Assembly: GCA_012974295.1 (NCBI GenBank)
Contig: JAAXQM010000005.1
Location: forward strand, 1-14,316
Direction of reading: 5' to 3'
Length of the DNA: 14,316 nt
Source: Dehalococcoidales bacterium
Lineage (GTDB): Bacteria > Chloroflexota > Dehalococcoidia > E44-bin15
Shown one piece after another: positions 1 to 6,874 of the stretch (position 1 is the stretch's first letter; each line of letters starts with the position of its first letter). Position numbers and translations under genes: made by a program. The notes below the pieces were generated by a model. That model was not told where the DNA came from. It did no database searches and was given only the letters and a program-made list of their open reading frames with translations.

Positions 1-2273
1 ATTTCCCATCCACCGAGATCAAAATAGGTTCGGATCAGATTAGCCCACTTCATCATTCCGGCATTCGTCTCCACTGTCGCCGGGTGCATCTTCATATTGA
101 AAATTGTTCCTTGAACGAGGTTGATGTGTTCCAGGTTGGCCACTGACTTTATTGTCGCGGTAGGCCCGTTGACATCAGTGCCCTGCGCTGGTGAACAAGA
201 ATCACTCAAAGGAGCGCCTAATTTCCTGCCATCCGGAGTGGCGCCGCAAATCATCCCGTAGCCCATATGAGCGGCTACCGGTGAGATCGTAGCTCCATAT
301 CCCTGACCAGGTATTGTTGCGTGCTTGCGCAATTCCTTGACTATGGTATTGAGACAATCCTTTGCAATATTGTCCACGTAAGGGTCATCATTCCCATATT
401 TAGGAGCATGGAGACACATCTCCTGGATTTCAGGACCGGACGGATTCGTAGTGGTGTCCTCGAAATTCGTTGCCAGCGCATGCTTCAATTGAGACATGGT
501 GATGACTCGATCGTCAAAAATGAGCTTCCGAATCGCTGCAATCGAATTGGTCAGAGTTGCGATACCGACAATACAGGCGTTGGCTGCCCGGTTTCCGTAT
601 ACGGCACCACCATCATAGAAACTCTGCCCCCTCTCGATACAATCTCTTGTAAGTGAGGAAAGATAGGGACAGGGACGGTATTTCGTATGGGCTTCTATTA
701 GTGGGAGCTGCTGCAGAAACATGATCCTGGCAAACCTCCTCACCTGTTCGGAGAAAGCCTGCATCAGATCGTCTAAAGTATCCCATGTCAGCATGTCGCC
801 GACACCCGATGTCAAGGTATCACCGGTAACAGGGTCTCTCCCCTGCAACATCAATTCTAGGAGCCTACCCAGACTCATAGCATGATAAGTTATCCCCTCA
901 GTCCCTTTCCCGGGAAAGGCTATTTCAGAGCATCCGATAATGCAGTAATCATAGGCATCCTCTTTAGTAATGCCGGGAACATAGGCCAATTGGCTAGGGA
1001 TGATCACCTCGTCATTGAACAAGGCTGGATGCCCTCCACCGTGGGTTTTGATCGCCTCGCAGCATTTCAATAAAAACTTATCCGGTGTCCGTTTGTGAAT
1101 TCTCGCTGAAATCGTCGGTTCGTGGAGTTGCATATTGCTGGATACTTCCAGCAGGAGATAGGACAAATCGTTAGTGGCATCATAGCCATCTGGGGTTTGC
1201 CCACCAATGGGGACCTGTATCCAAAACGGGTACCCATTATGCGCGGTAGTGAGGAGTGCGCATGCGACGCGGTTCGACTCCGCGATTTTGAGCCACAAGC
1301 ATTCCAGAAGCTCCGATGCCTCTTCCCTTGTGATTACCCCTTCTTTCAGGTCCTTTTCATAATACGGGAAGCAATACTGGTCCAGCCTTCCGGTGCCGAT
1401 CGAGACCCCGTTCGATTCGATCTGCACTGAATGCATGATAAAGGAGATGGTCTGAAGTGCATCCCGGAAGCTGCGGGCAGGGTTGGCTGGAACCCAGTCG
1501 CAGATATCGGCAATCTGTTCCAATTCCGCCTTTCTTTGCGGATCCGGCTCAACTGCCGCTTTCTCACGTGCCAGGCTCGCAAATCTTCCGGCCCATTTGA
1601 TCACTGCTTTATCTGCAATAATTACCGCTTTCAGGAAATGTAGCTGAGCATAGTCATCTGGATTAACAAGGTCCAATCGATCGATATGGTTTTCCGCCTC
1701 TGTAATCAGTGCGTTCAGTCCTTCGGTGATAACCCGTTCGATGTCGGGAACGATATGGCCGATGCCTCCCTGTTTCCCCATTCGAATATCAATGAAGGCA
1801 TTACTCTCGGCCCGCCGGACATCATCGGTTGTGAGCGCGTCAGCAATAGCACCGAGATTCCTCCCTGGCCAGTAATCCATGGAGCCGTGCAATCGGCTTT
1901 TATCCTCACCACTTAGCAGCCAGGGGTCGCCCTTTCTGGTGGAAATAGTGTCTAATTCTGGTGTCAACCAGGTATCATCGTATTCCGGAAAAAGAAACAC
2001 GCCCCTTGGCCTGGAAGCAATGTTCCCGACGATAAGTTCCCCATCCTGGATCCATAGAGGCACTTCACTCAATACCTTGTCGAAGGCAATCGCCTGTCTG
2101 AGTACGGGAGGCAACGCTTCGGTTTCCATGTATGATTGTGTAACCAGCACACTGCGGTCAGCACAAATACTTGGTTTTTGCTCCATGTAAGCTTGCTTTA
2201 AATTCTGAGTCCTTTGTGTACTGGGCTTAAATAATCTTCCGCGTACTTTCGTCATGTTCTCTTCTACAATCAT
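1..2273 (-). CDS. Glycyl radical enzyme (pyruvate formate-lyase / dehydratase-decarboxylase superfamily), 3' end outside the window
   Basis: The reading frame is open from ATG at 2273 to the left edge: 757 codons, no stop or frameshift. Family landmarks appear in order: an N-terminal segment with ELIVGN and FPEYDDTW, then HPALFNDEVIIP, then the thiyl-radical site as GCSE (Cys448, Glu450), then RPCPYLSSLTRDCIERG and SFYDGG, and near the edge LIRTYFDLGGWE. Glycerol-dehydratase-type members are about 790-850 residues, so roughly 45-90 residues are missing, including the glycyl radical loop. The Cys-x-Glu pair is shared by dehydratases, choline and isethionate lyases and arylacetate decarboxylases, and argues against a classical pyruvate formate-lyase (Cys-Cys) or benzylsuccinate synthase. 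The sequence after it (IAFPGKG) is not the usual VEPQ type, so I do not name a substrate. A purine-rich AAAGGGGG (2282-2289) lies 8 nt before the ATG. A radical-SAM activase is required and should lie outside the window. The enzyme is cytoplasmic and oxygen-sensitive by family. Confidence 0.93.
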   Translation of the reverse strand, partial: MIVEENMTKVRGRLFKPSTQRTQNLKQAYMEQKPSICADRSVLVTQSYMETEALPPVLRQAIAFDKVLSEVPLWIQDGELIVGNIASRPRGVFLFPEYDDTWLTPELDTISTRKGDPWLLSGEDKSRLHGSMDYWPGRNLGAIADALTTDDVRRAESNAFIDIRMGKQGGIGHIVPDIERVITEGLNALITEAENHIDRLDLVNPDDYAQLHFLKAVIIADKAVIKWAGRFASLAREKAAVEPDPQRKAELEQIADICDWVPANPARSFRDALQTISFIMHSVQIESNGVSIGTGRLDQYCFPYYEKDLKEGVITREEASELLECLWLKIAESNRVACALLTTAHNGYPFWIQVPIGGQTPDGYDATNDLSYLLLEVSSNMQLHEPTISARIHKRTPDKFLLKCCEAIKTHGGGHPALFNDEVIIPSQLAYVPGITKEDAYDYCIIGCSEIAFPGKGTEGITYHAMSLGRLLELMLQGRDPVTGDTLTSGVGDMLTWDTLDDLMQAFSEQVRRFARIMFLQQLPLIEAHTKYRPCPYLSSLTRDCIERGQSFYDGGAVYGNRAANACIVGIATLTNSIAAIRKLIFDDRVITMSQLKHALATNFEDTTTNPSGPEIQEMCLHAPKYGNDDPYVDNIAKDCLNTIVKELRKHATIPGQGYGATISPVAAHMGYGMICGATPDGRKLGAPLSDSCSPAQGTDVNGPTATIKSVANLEHINLVQGTIFNMKMHPATVETNAGMMKWANLIRTYFDLGGWE

Positions 2274-2624
2274 TTGTTCGTCCCCCTTTATCCACCATCA
2301 ATTGACCCTCCCCCAATTATTGTACCACTTCCAGAGTTGAGGTTACGAGTTCATCTGCCAGACTGGCGGTTTCGGGCTTATAGTATCACTCTTGTCAAAA
2401 AATATATCAACTTTCACGATATACCTCCTGCGGATGCCGCCCTATCCAAATACTTTTTTTTATTCTTCTCCGGAGTCAATGCCTTCCTGAAGACAAGCAA
2501 GTTGAGATGCCAGATGAGGTTAAGTCGTATATGGGATAATGATAGTAGGGTCAAAGTGATATGGGGTAGACTGGTGACACTTCAATAAAATAGAATAGGG
2601 CATAGTTGCATTAGGAGGTTAAAA
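2274..2624. other. Divergent intergenic region between the glycyl radical enzyme and the Fe-S protein genes
   Basis: This 351-bp stretch must hold promoters for both diverging genes. I see no convincing -35/-10 pair for either. On the minus strand a weak candidate is TTGATA with TACTAT 19 nt later (about 2380-2410). On the plus strand weak candidates are TAGACT with TAGAAT 18 nt later (about 2567-2596). The plus-strand gene has a strong AGGAGG (2613-2618) 6 nt before its GTG. A possible minus-strand small ORF with its own AGGAGG is listed separately. A long plus-strand reading frame crosses the region, but it has proline-rich, low-complexity content and no ribosome binding site, so I do not call it. 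Confidence 0.6.
2343..2417 (-). CDS. Possible 24-residue small ORF / leader upstream of the glycyl radical enzyme
   Basis: On the minus strand AGGAGG (2424-2429) stands 6 nt before a GTG at 2417, the best-spaced ribosome binding site in this intergenic region. The frame encodes VKVDIFFDKSDTISPKPPVW plus QMNS and stops with TAA at 2343, about 70 nt before the enzyme's start. I recognise no family. It could be a leader peptide, a genuine small protein, a remnant of a larger gene or chance. Its position inside the probable mRNA leader of the radical enzyme is the only reason to list it. The presence of the start signal is seen; translation is inference. Confidence 0.2.
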   Translation of the reverse strand: MKVDIFFDKSDTISPKPPVWQMNS

Positions 2625-3797
2625 GTGGATTTCAAGAATGAAAAGGAGAAATTATCTGAGCTAGCAAATCTAATGAACGCGCAATCTGAGACGCCAATCC
2701 CACTGGTCACCGATGATTTGCTATATATTTTCGATGTTGTATTGGAACCAGATGAGGTTGAATTCCTTCTGAAGATGGGAGGTGGTAATATAACACTTCC
2801 TCAGATTGAATCGAAAATGAATCTATCGAAAAGGGAATTCGATAGGATATTTGAAAATCTACTTGATAAAGGCCACATTACTCAATTGGAATCGGAAGAA
2901 GGTAAAGATGAGGCCATTTACCATTTAATGACGATATTGCCAGGATGGTTTGAACTATATCTCATGAGGGGTGCTGAAACGCCGGATCGAAAGGAATTTG
3001 CTGAACGCCTGAGTATGTATTATGGCATGGCAGCGGATTTCGATCCAGAAATAATAAATGCGATTCTTCACGAAGTAGGCCCCCAGCGTTCAATAGCTGT
3101 GGCGAATCCGCCTAAAAGCAGGCTTATTAACATAGGCGAGGCGATTCAGCCACAAGTTAGTGAGGTCTTCCCCCCTCATAGTGTCGTTGAAATCCTTAAT
3201 CAACTTGACGAGAATGAAGTTATTACCCTGGGCCATTGTTTCTGCAGGCAGCAAAGGAAACTCGTTGGCGATCCCTGCAGGGTCGGATTACCGGAGGAGA
3301 GTTGTATAGCTATTGGTCCTGCAGCGGAACATTTACTAACTCGTAATTTTGCACGTCAGATTACTAAAAAAGAGGCTTTTGAATTAATTCGAGAGGTAGA
3401 AGAAAAAGGAGTGATCCACCAGGTCGGTAGGGTTCTACCTTTGAAAGATCTCAAGACTAAGTATGATGTCGATATCATTTGTAATTGCTGTTGGGATTGC
3501 TGTGGTGTTGCCGGTAATTACCACAGGGGGAACACCCCGTTTGTCCTAAAATCATACTACATCGCGGAAATTCCTGATCAGGAAATATGTAATGGTTGCG
3601 GGACTTGCGAAGAGTACTGCCCTGTTCAGGCTATCTCGCTAAATGGGGAGGGAAAGGCGGAGATCAATCCTGATATGTGCTGTGGATGTGGAATGTGTGC
3701 AATTCACTGCACGGAGGAGGCTATTCACCTCGAGCCTCTGGAACGTGAAGTGTTTTTGCCTATGCTATCCAAATCAGAGCGTCGAATTACAAAATAA
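2625..3797 (+). CDS. Multi-cluster Fe-S protein with winged-helix-like N-terminus and two C-terminal 4Fe-4S ferredoxin motifs
   Basis: The start is GTG, with AGGAGG 6 nt upstream (2613-2618); this gives 390 residues. Residues ~30-110 look like a helix-turn-helix or winged-helix domain (VEFLLKMGGGNITLPQIESK, then LSKREFDRIFENLLDKGHI). The middle holds Cys205, Cys207, Cys218 and Cys227, followed by a dense cluster Cys286/288/289/292/293 (CNCCWDCC). The C-terminus has two CxxCxxCxxxC motifs, Cys322/325/328/332 (followed by Pro) and Cys352/355/358/362 (Thr in place of Pro). There are no membrane segments or signal peptide, so it is cytoplasmic. This layout matches a widespread but poorly characterised 4Fe-4S protein family of anaerobes. 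Electron transfer is the likely role, possibly to or from a redox enzyme nearby. The divergent arrangement with the glycyl radical enzyme suggests, but does not show, a link to radical activation. Confidence 0.85.
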   Translation: MDFKNEKEKLSELANLMNAQSETPIPLVTDDLLYIFDVVLEPDEVEFLLKMGGGNITLPQIESKMNLSKREFDRIFENLLDKGHITQLESEEGKDEAIYHLMTILPGWFELYLMRGAETPDRKEFAERLSMYYGMAADFDPEIINAILHEVGPQRSIAVANPPKSRLINIGEAIQPQVSEVFPPHSVVEILNQLDENEVITLGHCFCRQQRKLVGDPCRVGLPEESCIAIGPAAEHLLTRNFARQITKKEAFELIREVEEKGVIHQVGRVLPLKDLKTKYDVDIICNCCWDCCGVAGNYHRGNTPFVLKSYYIAEIPDQEICNGCGTCEEYCPVQAISLNGEGKAEINPDMCCGCGMCAIHCTEEAIHLEPLEREVFLPMLSKSERRITK

Positions 3798-3852
3798 TAT
3801 CCTCTGACGAAGCGTTTGGGGTGAGAGGAAGTTGCGTAAGTCAGATAAATAG

Positions 3853-3892
3853 CACCATAATCAGAAGTGATGGAGTCCGGGTTTTATATCTA
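3853..3892 (+). repeat. Dispersed intergenic repeat, copy 1
   Basis: These 40 bp match 11552-11591 at about 31 of 40 positions. The first 15 bases (CACCATAATCAGAAG) are identical, the middle is diverged, and a shared ATATCTA closes the match. Weaker similarity continues about 12 bp to the right (shared TTAAA). Both copies lie between genes in the same orientation. No internal hairpin or coding potential is evident. It may be a remnant of a small repeat family or of an inactivated element. Confidence 0.6.
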
Positions 3893-3928
3893 GAAATGAT
3901 TAAAGAAGCGATTTCAACTCTTAAGCTT

Positions 3929-3959
3929 AATAAGAGAAAGGGATTCATTTCAGAATCCC
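3929..3959 (-). terminator. Probable Rho-independent terminator of the PadR-ABC operon
   Basis: Read on the minus strand, GGGATTC pairs perfectly with GAATCCC (7-bp stem, 6-nt loop, 3940-3959). A T-rich tail, TTTCTCTTATT (3929-3939), follows. It lies about 60 nt past the permease stop codon at 4020. The plus-strand side of the hairpin has no T-run, so it should act mainly on leftward transcripts. The stem is modest in G/C content. Confidence 0.6.
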
Positions 3960-4019
3960 AGCTACATAGCCAATGCGCCCCGGGAGGTATCGAATCGCTG
4001 GAGTCTGAGAGGGTTCTAT

Positions 4020-4796
4020 TTATCTGATTGATCTCTTGAACACGAAGTAAGCCAACGACATGCAGATAACTGCAAAAGCTGCAAGTACAACGAAACAGAT
4101 CCACAAGGCGATATAGTCGCCGCCTGACGAGGCAACACTGCTGTCCATAAATGTTTGCCTCATGCCGTCTACTGCGTAGGTAGTTGGATTCAAGCGCGCA
4201 CAAATTTCCATCCACTTCGGCAATGATTCAAGAGGATACAGTGCATTGCTCAAGAATAGAAGGGGTAAGGTAAAGAGAAAGATCACCATATGATATGAAC
4301 CTGGATCGTTCGTTTTAGATGCAAAAGCCAGGGCAATACCAGCGAAACCCAAGCCGTAAACCGTGAGCAATACGATTCCACCAAGCCAGCCCAGAGGATC
4401 GAGGTTGCCTGTAGCACCAATCAATACTCCAAGCACCAAGATTATTATCGACTGAAATAGTGTCTTGGTTATTATGCTAAGAGCATTACCTCCTAAAATA
4501 CTGATCCTGGGAATGGGTGCTGCAAGATACTCCTTTACAATGCCCATGATCCGCTCGGTTAGCCATACCAGGCCACCTCCAACAGCAGCAGTCATAGCGG
4601 TGAGGGCAACAATGCCCGGTACCATGAAGGTCATATAGGCGTCACCTCCTCCTACGGTTACTCCAAGCAGGCTTTTCATACCAATTCCAAACAGCACAAC
4701 CCACAAGACGGATTGAATGACCATTCCAAATGCTTCTTCCGGGTGTATGCGCAGTTTCTGCATATGCTTGCCCCAAAGGGTCATAACTGCACTCAT
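4020..4796 (-). CDS. ABC-2 type multidrug/drug exporter permease (DrrB-like)
   Basis: This 258-residue inner-membrane protein has a short cytoplasmic N-terminus and about six hydrophobic segments. The family signature near the fifth segment is clear: LPLLFLSNALYPLESLPKW, then NPTTYAVDGMR (ABC-2 / DrrB type). The conserved cytoplasmic loop (WLTERIMGIVKEYLAAPIPR) follows the second segment and would contact the ATPase. The start has GGAGG 8 nt upstream (about 4805-4809). It lies 34 nt after the ATPase gene and is the last gene of the padR-ATPase-permease operon, followed by the hairpin at 3940-3959. The substrate (drug, lipid, polysaccharide or metabolite) cannot be read from the sequence. Confidence 0.9.
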   Translation of the reverse strand: MSAVMTLWGKHMQKLRIHPEEAFGMVIQSVLWVVLFGIGMKSLLGVTVGGGDAYMTFMVPGIVALTAMTAAVGGGLVWLTERIMGIVKEYLAAPIPRISILGGNALSIITKTLFQSIIILVLGVLIGATGNLDPLGWLGGIVLLTVYGLGFAGIALAFASKTNDPGSYHMVIFLFTLPLLFLSNALYPLESLPKWMEICARLNPTTYAVDGMRQTFMDSSVASSGGDYIALWICFVVLAAFAVICMSLAYFVFKRSIR

Positions 4797-4830
4797 TTCT
4801 TATTCCTCCTCGTTATATGTAGTATAAGGA

Positions 4831-5961
4831 TCACTTATCTCTTAACTGGCGGCCAGTATACTTGAGGAACACGTCGCTGAGGCTGGGCTTGGTAACCGAG
4901 ATATCCTCTATAACAAAGCCGCAGTTATTTGCCACAGACACTATCTCTGGCAGCCGCTTATTGCCGGAATCTATTCCAATCTGAATTAAGTCATCACCCG
5001 TCGTCACAGTCTGGACGAATGACAAAGACCGAACTTCCTCGATGAATTTTTCGCCGTCTCCTTGACCCGCAATTCGGATAGAATCAGAACCCATTTGCTC
5101 AATCAGCTCACGAGGCGTGCCTTCTACCACGATGTGCCCCTGGTCAATAATTCCAACCCGATCTGCTAGATGTTCGGCCTCGTCCATATAGTGTGTAGTC
5201 AGTAGAAGCGTCAATCCGCGCTGTTCCTTCAGATTGCGGAGATAGTCCCAGATACTTGCTCTATTTTGTGGGTCGAGACCCAGAGTTGGTTCGTCCAGGA
5301 AGAGTACCTCTGGCTCAGTCATTAAGCCGCGTGCAAGCTCCAGGCGGCGTTTCATTCCTCCTGAATAGGTGCTTACACGGCGGTTAGCTGCCTCTTCTAA
5401 TTCGACCAATGCTAATAACTCGGAGATCTTGGCCTTGCGTTGGGCTTTTTTCATGCCATAGAACCGTCCGTGGTAGTCCAGTACCTGCCGACCTGTCAGT
5501 TCAACATCTAAGATCATTTCCTGAAATGTCACACCAATACGACGGCGGACATCGCTTGCTTTGCGTACTACATCCAACCCGACTACGCTAGCTGAACCAC
5601 TGGTGGGTTGTAATAACGTTGTCAATATAAGGATTGTGGTCGTCTTACCGGCCCCATTAGGGCCCAGCAGGGCGTACACAGTGTTAGCTTCAATGTTTAG
5701 GTCAACGCCATCAACTGCAAGTACCTCTTCGCTATACCTCTTCACCAGTCCGCTGGCTTGAATGGCCATACTCGTATAAGTTCGTTCGCTGAAATCGGCT
5801 GCTTGAACAATGTTGCCATTTTGACTTTCAACTGCCACTTTTCCCTTGCATTCTGGGTATCGAGTACAAACGTGGAATTGACCGCCGATATTTGGACCTT
5901 TTTTTGATGTAGGTATAGTGGTTTTTGAGCCGCATATGGGACACCTAATATCTTCTATCAT
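4831..5961 (-). CDS. ABC transporter ATPase (DrrA-like) with an N-terminal topoisomerase-type zinc ribbon
   Basis: The protein has 376 residues. Residues 65-376 form a complete DrrA-type ATPase: Walker A GPNGAGKTT (100-108), Q-loop Gln147, signature YSGGM (199-203), Walker B VLFLDEP (219-225), H-loop His257, and a C-terminal extension ending in the usual SLSDVFLKYTGRQLRDK. Residues 1-45 are an added zinc ribbon: CPIC (Cys7, Cys10) and CTRYPEC (Cys32, Cys38), resembling the C4 zinc finger of type I topoisomerases. The long start is supported by AAGGGGGA 7 nt before the ATG at 5961. The alternative start at Met65 has no clear Shine-Dalgarno. It energises the permease encoded 34 nt downstream. 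What the ribbon binds is unknown; regulation or nucleic-acid binding are guesses. Confidence 0.92.
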   Translation of the reverse strand: MIEDIRCPICGSKTTIPTSKKGPNIGGQFHVCTRYPECKGKVAVESQNGNIVQAADFSERTYTSMAIQASGLVKRYSEEVLAVDGVDLNIEANTVYALLGPNGAGKTTTILILTTLLQPTSGSASVVGLDVVRKASDVRRRIGVTFQEMILDVELTGRQVLDYHGRFYGMKKAQRKAKISELLALVELEEAANRRVSTYSGGMKRRLELARGLMTEPEVLFLDEPTLGLDPQNRASIWDYLRNLKEQRGLTLLLTTHYMDEAEHLADRVGIIDQGHIVVEGTPRELIEQMGSDSIRIAGQGDGEKFIEEVRSLSFVQTVTTGDDLIQIGIDSGNKRLPEIVSVANNCGFVIEDISVTKPSLSDVFLKYTGRQLRDK

Positions 5962-6003
5962 GTTCTAGTCCCCCTTATCTCTATATTTATTAAAGAAGGC
6001 AAC

Positions 6004-6516
6004 TCAGTCTTCAACATTATTCAACTCATCTAAGATACTATTCAGCCAGGTAATATCAGCATCGAGATGGGCGATGTTATGCTCTATTAAATATCGCCAG
6101 TTTCCTCCATGGTCCGGTACTTCTCTGAACTGCTGAAGGAGCGCTAGGGTTTTCTCCTGTTTCTGGGTGAGCAATTGGCGAACTTCGCCTTTGGATAGCT
6201 GGTCCATAAATGCTATACCAATATCATCGCCATAGTAAGTCCGTTCATAACCACTCAGATGCTGACGTAGCAGACCCAAGAAATAGGTCCTACCCTCATC
6301 TGTAATCTGATAGACTCGCCGCTCCGGTCGCTTACCTTCTCGTTCTGTCTTCTGCTGTACATAGCCGTCCTTTTCCAGCTTCTCTAGTACGTAATAAACT
6401 GTGGGCTTTTTCAGATCTGTATATAAGCCCATGGTATGTTCTACATACTCATTGAGCTTATATCCATGCATCTTTCCATCGAGTAAAACACCTAGTAAAA
6501 GTAATTGTCGGTTCAT
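6004..6516 (-). CDS. PadR family transcriptional regulator
   Basis: The protein has 170 residues. Residues 1-85 form the PadR winged helix: MNRQLLLLGVLLDGKMHGYK, then TVYYVLEKLEKDGYV with the wing KTEREGKRPERRVYQITDEG. Residues ~90-165 are the helical dimerisation domain. It is the first gene of the operon with the ABC exporter, 42 nt before the ATPase. PadR proteins usually repress neighbouring exporters and are released by a small-molecule ligand. A perfect inverted repeat overlapping the likely transcription start (6548-6562) suggests autorepression. The ATG at 6516 fits the family's N-terminus exactly. A G-run precedes it at rather short spacing. Confidence 0.93.
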   Translation of the reverse strand: MNRQLLLLGVLLDGKMHGYKLNEYVEHTMGLYTDLKKPTVYYVLEKLEKDGYVQQKTEREGKRPERRVYQITDEGRTYFLGLLRQHLSGYERTYYGDDIGIAFMDQLSKGEVRQLLTQKQEKTLALLQQFREVPDHGGNWRYLIEHNIAHLDADITWLNSILDELNNVED

Positions 6517-6547
6517 TTCCCCCCTATAAAAAGTATATGGTATATAT

Positions 6548-6562
6548 AGACTATTCTAGTCT
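6548..6562. promoter_or_regulatory. Candidate PadR operator (inverted repeat)
   Basis: AGACTATTCTAGTCT is a perfect 6-bp inverted repeat (AGACTA/TAGTCT) around a 3-bp centre. It lies just downstream of the -10 element of the padR promoter, over the expected transcription start, where a bound repressor would block initiation. A flanking half (GACTATA, 6563-6569) repeats the core. Binding by the adjacent PadR protein is inferred from position. Confidence 0.5.
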
Positions 6563-6568
6563 GACTAT

Positions 6569-6597
6569 AATTTATCTTACATCCTACATGTTGTCAA
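6569..6597 (-). promoter_or_regulatory. Sigma70-like promoter of the padR-ABC operon
   Basis: On the minus strand there is a perfect -35 TTGACA (6592-6597), a 17-nt spacer and -10 TAAATT (6569-6574). The expected start is near 6562, about 46 nt before the padR ATG. This is the best promoter in the window. Confidence 0.6.
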
Positions 6598-6720
6598 TAC
6601 CAATTGATGTTATTTCACTGAGGTTAATTGTCGTGGGCTATTAATATAACGACCATTTGGTCAGAAGTTAGGGAATCGATTGTTTGTATCTATAGGAAAT
6701 TGAAATGGTATTAGTATACT

Positions 6721-6844
6721 TTGAGAGAATGCTGAAATAGTCTCAATCAACCCCCTAATCCCCCAATCTTGGGGGACTTTATTAATCTGGGGGACACCCC
6801 CAGACCCCCGGCAGGAAGCATCCTGCACCTCTTTTTCAGCAGTC
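6721..6844. repeat. MITE-like multi-hairpin repeat, complete copy
   Basis: About 100 bp of this element match 14215-14316 with only a few substitutions and small indels. It holds six runs of five C or G and three hairpins: CCCCCAATCTTGGGGG (6760-6775), CTGGGGGACACCCCCAG (6787-6803) and GCAGGAAGCATCCTGC (6811-6826). The ends carry a roughly 12-bp imperfect terminal inverted repeat, ATGCTGAAATAG on the left (6729-6740) and the complement of CTGCTGAAAAAG on the right (about 6831-6842). A further TTGAGA/TCTCAA pair (6721-6726, 6741-6746) frames the left end. It has no coding capacity. It sits between the GH78 stop and the padR promoter and, with that promoter, accounts for the 6517-6874 intergenic stretch. 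From memory, similar elements are frequent in Dehalococcoidia. Confidence 0.8.
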
Positions 6845-6874
6845 TTTTTAAATAGATTGTAGCTGAAGGACTTT

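Noticed and set aside
321..2190. Several plus-strand frames of 60-110 codons over the left end
   Set aside because: They are antisense shadows of the continuous glycyl radical enzyme frame on the minus strand.
2274..2588. Plus-strand 104-codon frame across the divergent intergenic region
   Set aside because: It has no ribosome binding site and a proline-rich, low-complexity start, and it overlaps the expected promoters. No recognisable domain.
3821..4027. Plus-strand frame of 68 codons between the Fe-S protein and the permease gene
   Set aside because: It has no family resemblance, runs through the terminator hairpin and dispersed repeat, and overlaps the end of the permease gene on the other strand.
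6760..6803. Rho-independent terminators for the GH78 gene in the repeat hairpins
   Set aside because: The hairpins are strong but no T-run follows them on either strand in the required position, so intrinsic termination is not supported.
6721..6844. CRISPR array or attachment site
   Set aside because: The repeated units are palindromic C/G runs without regular spacers, and only two full-length copies, far apart, occur in the window.
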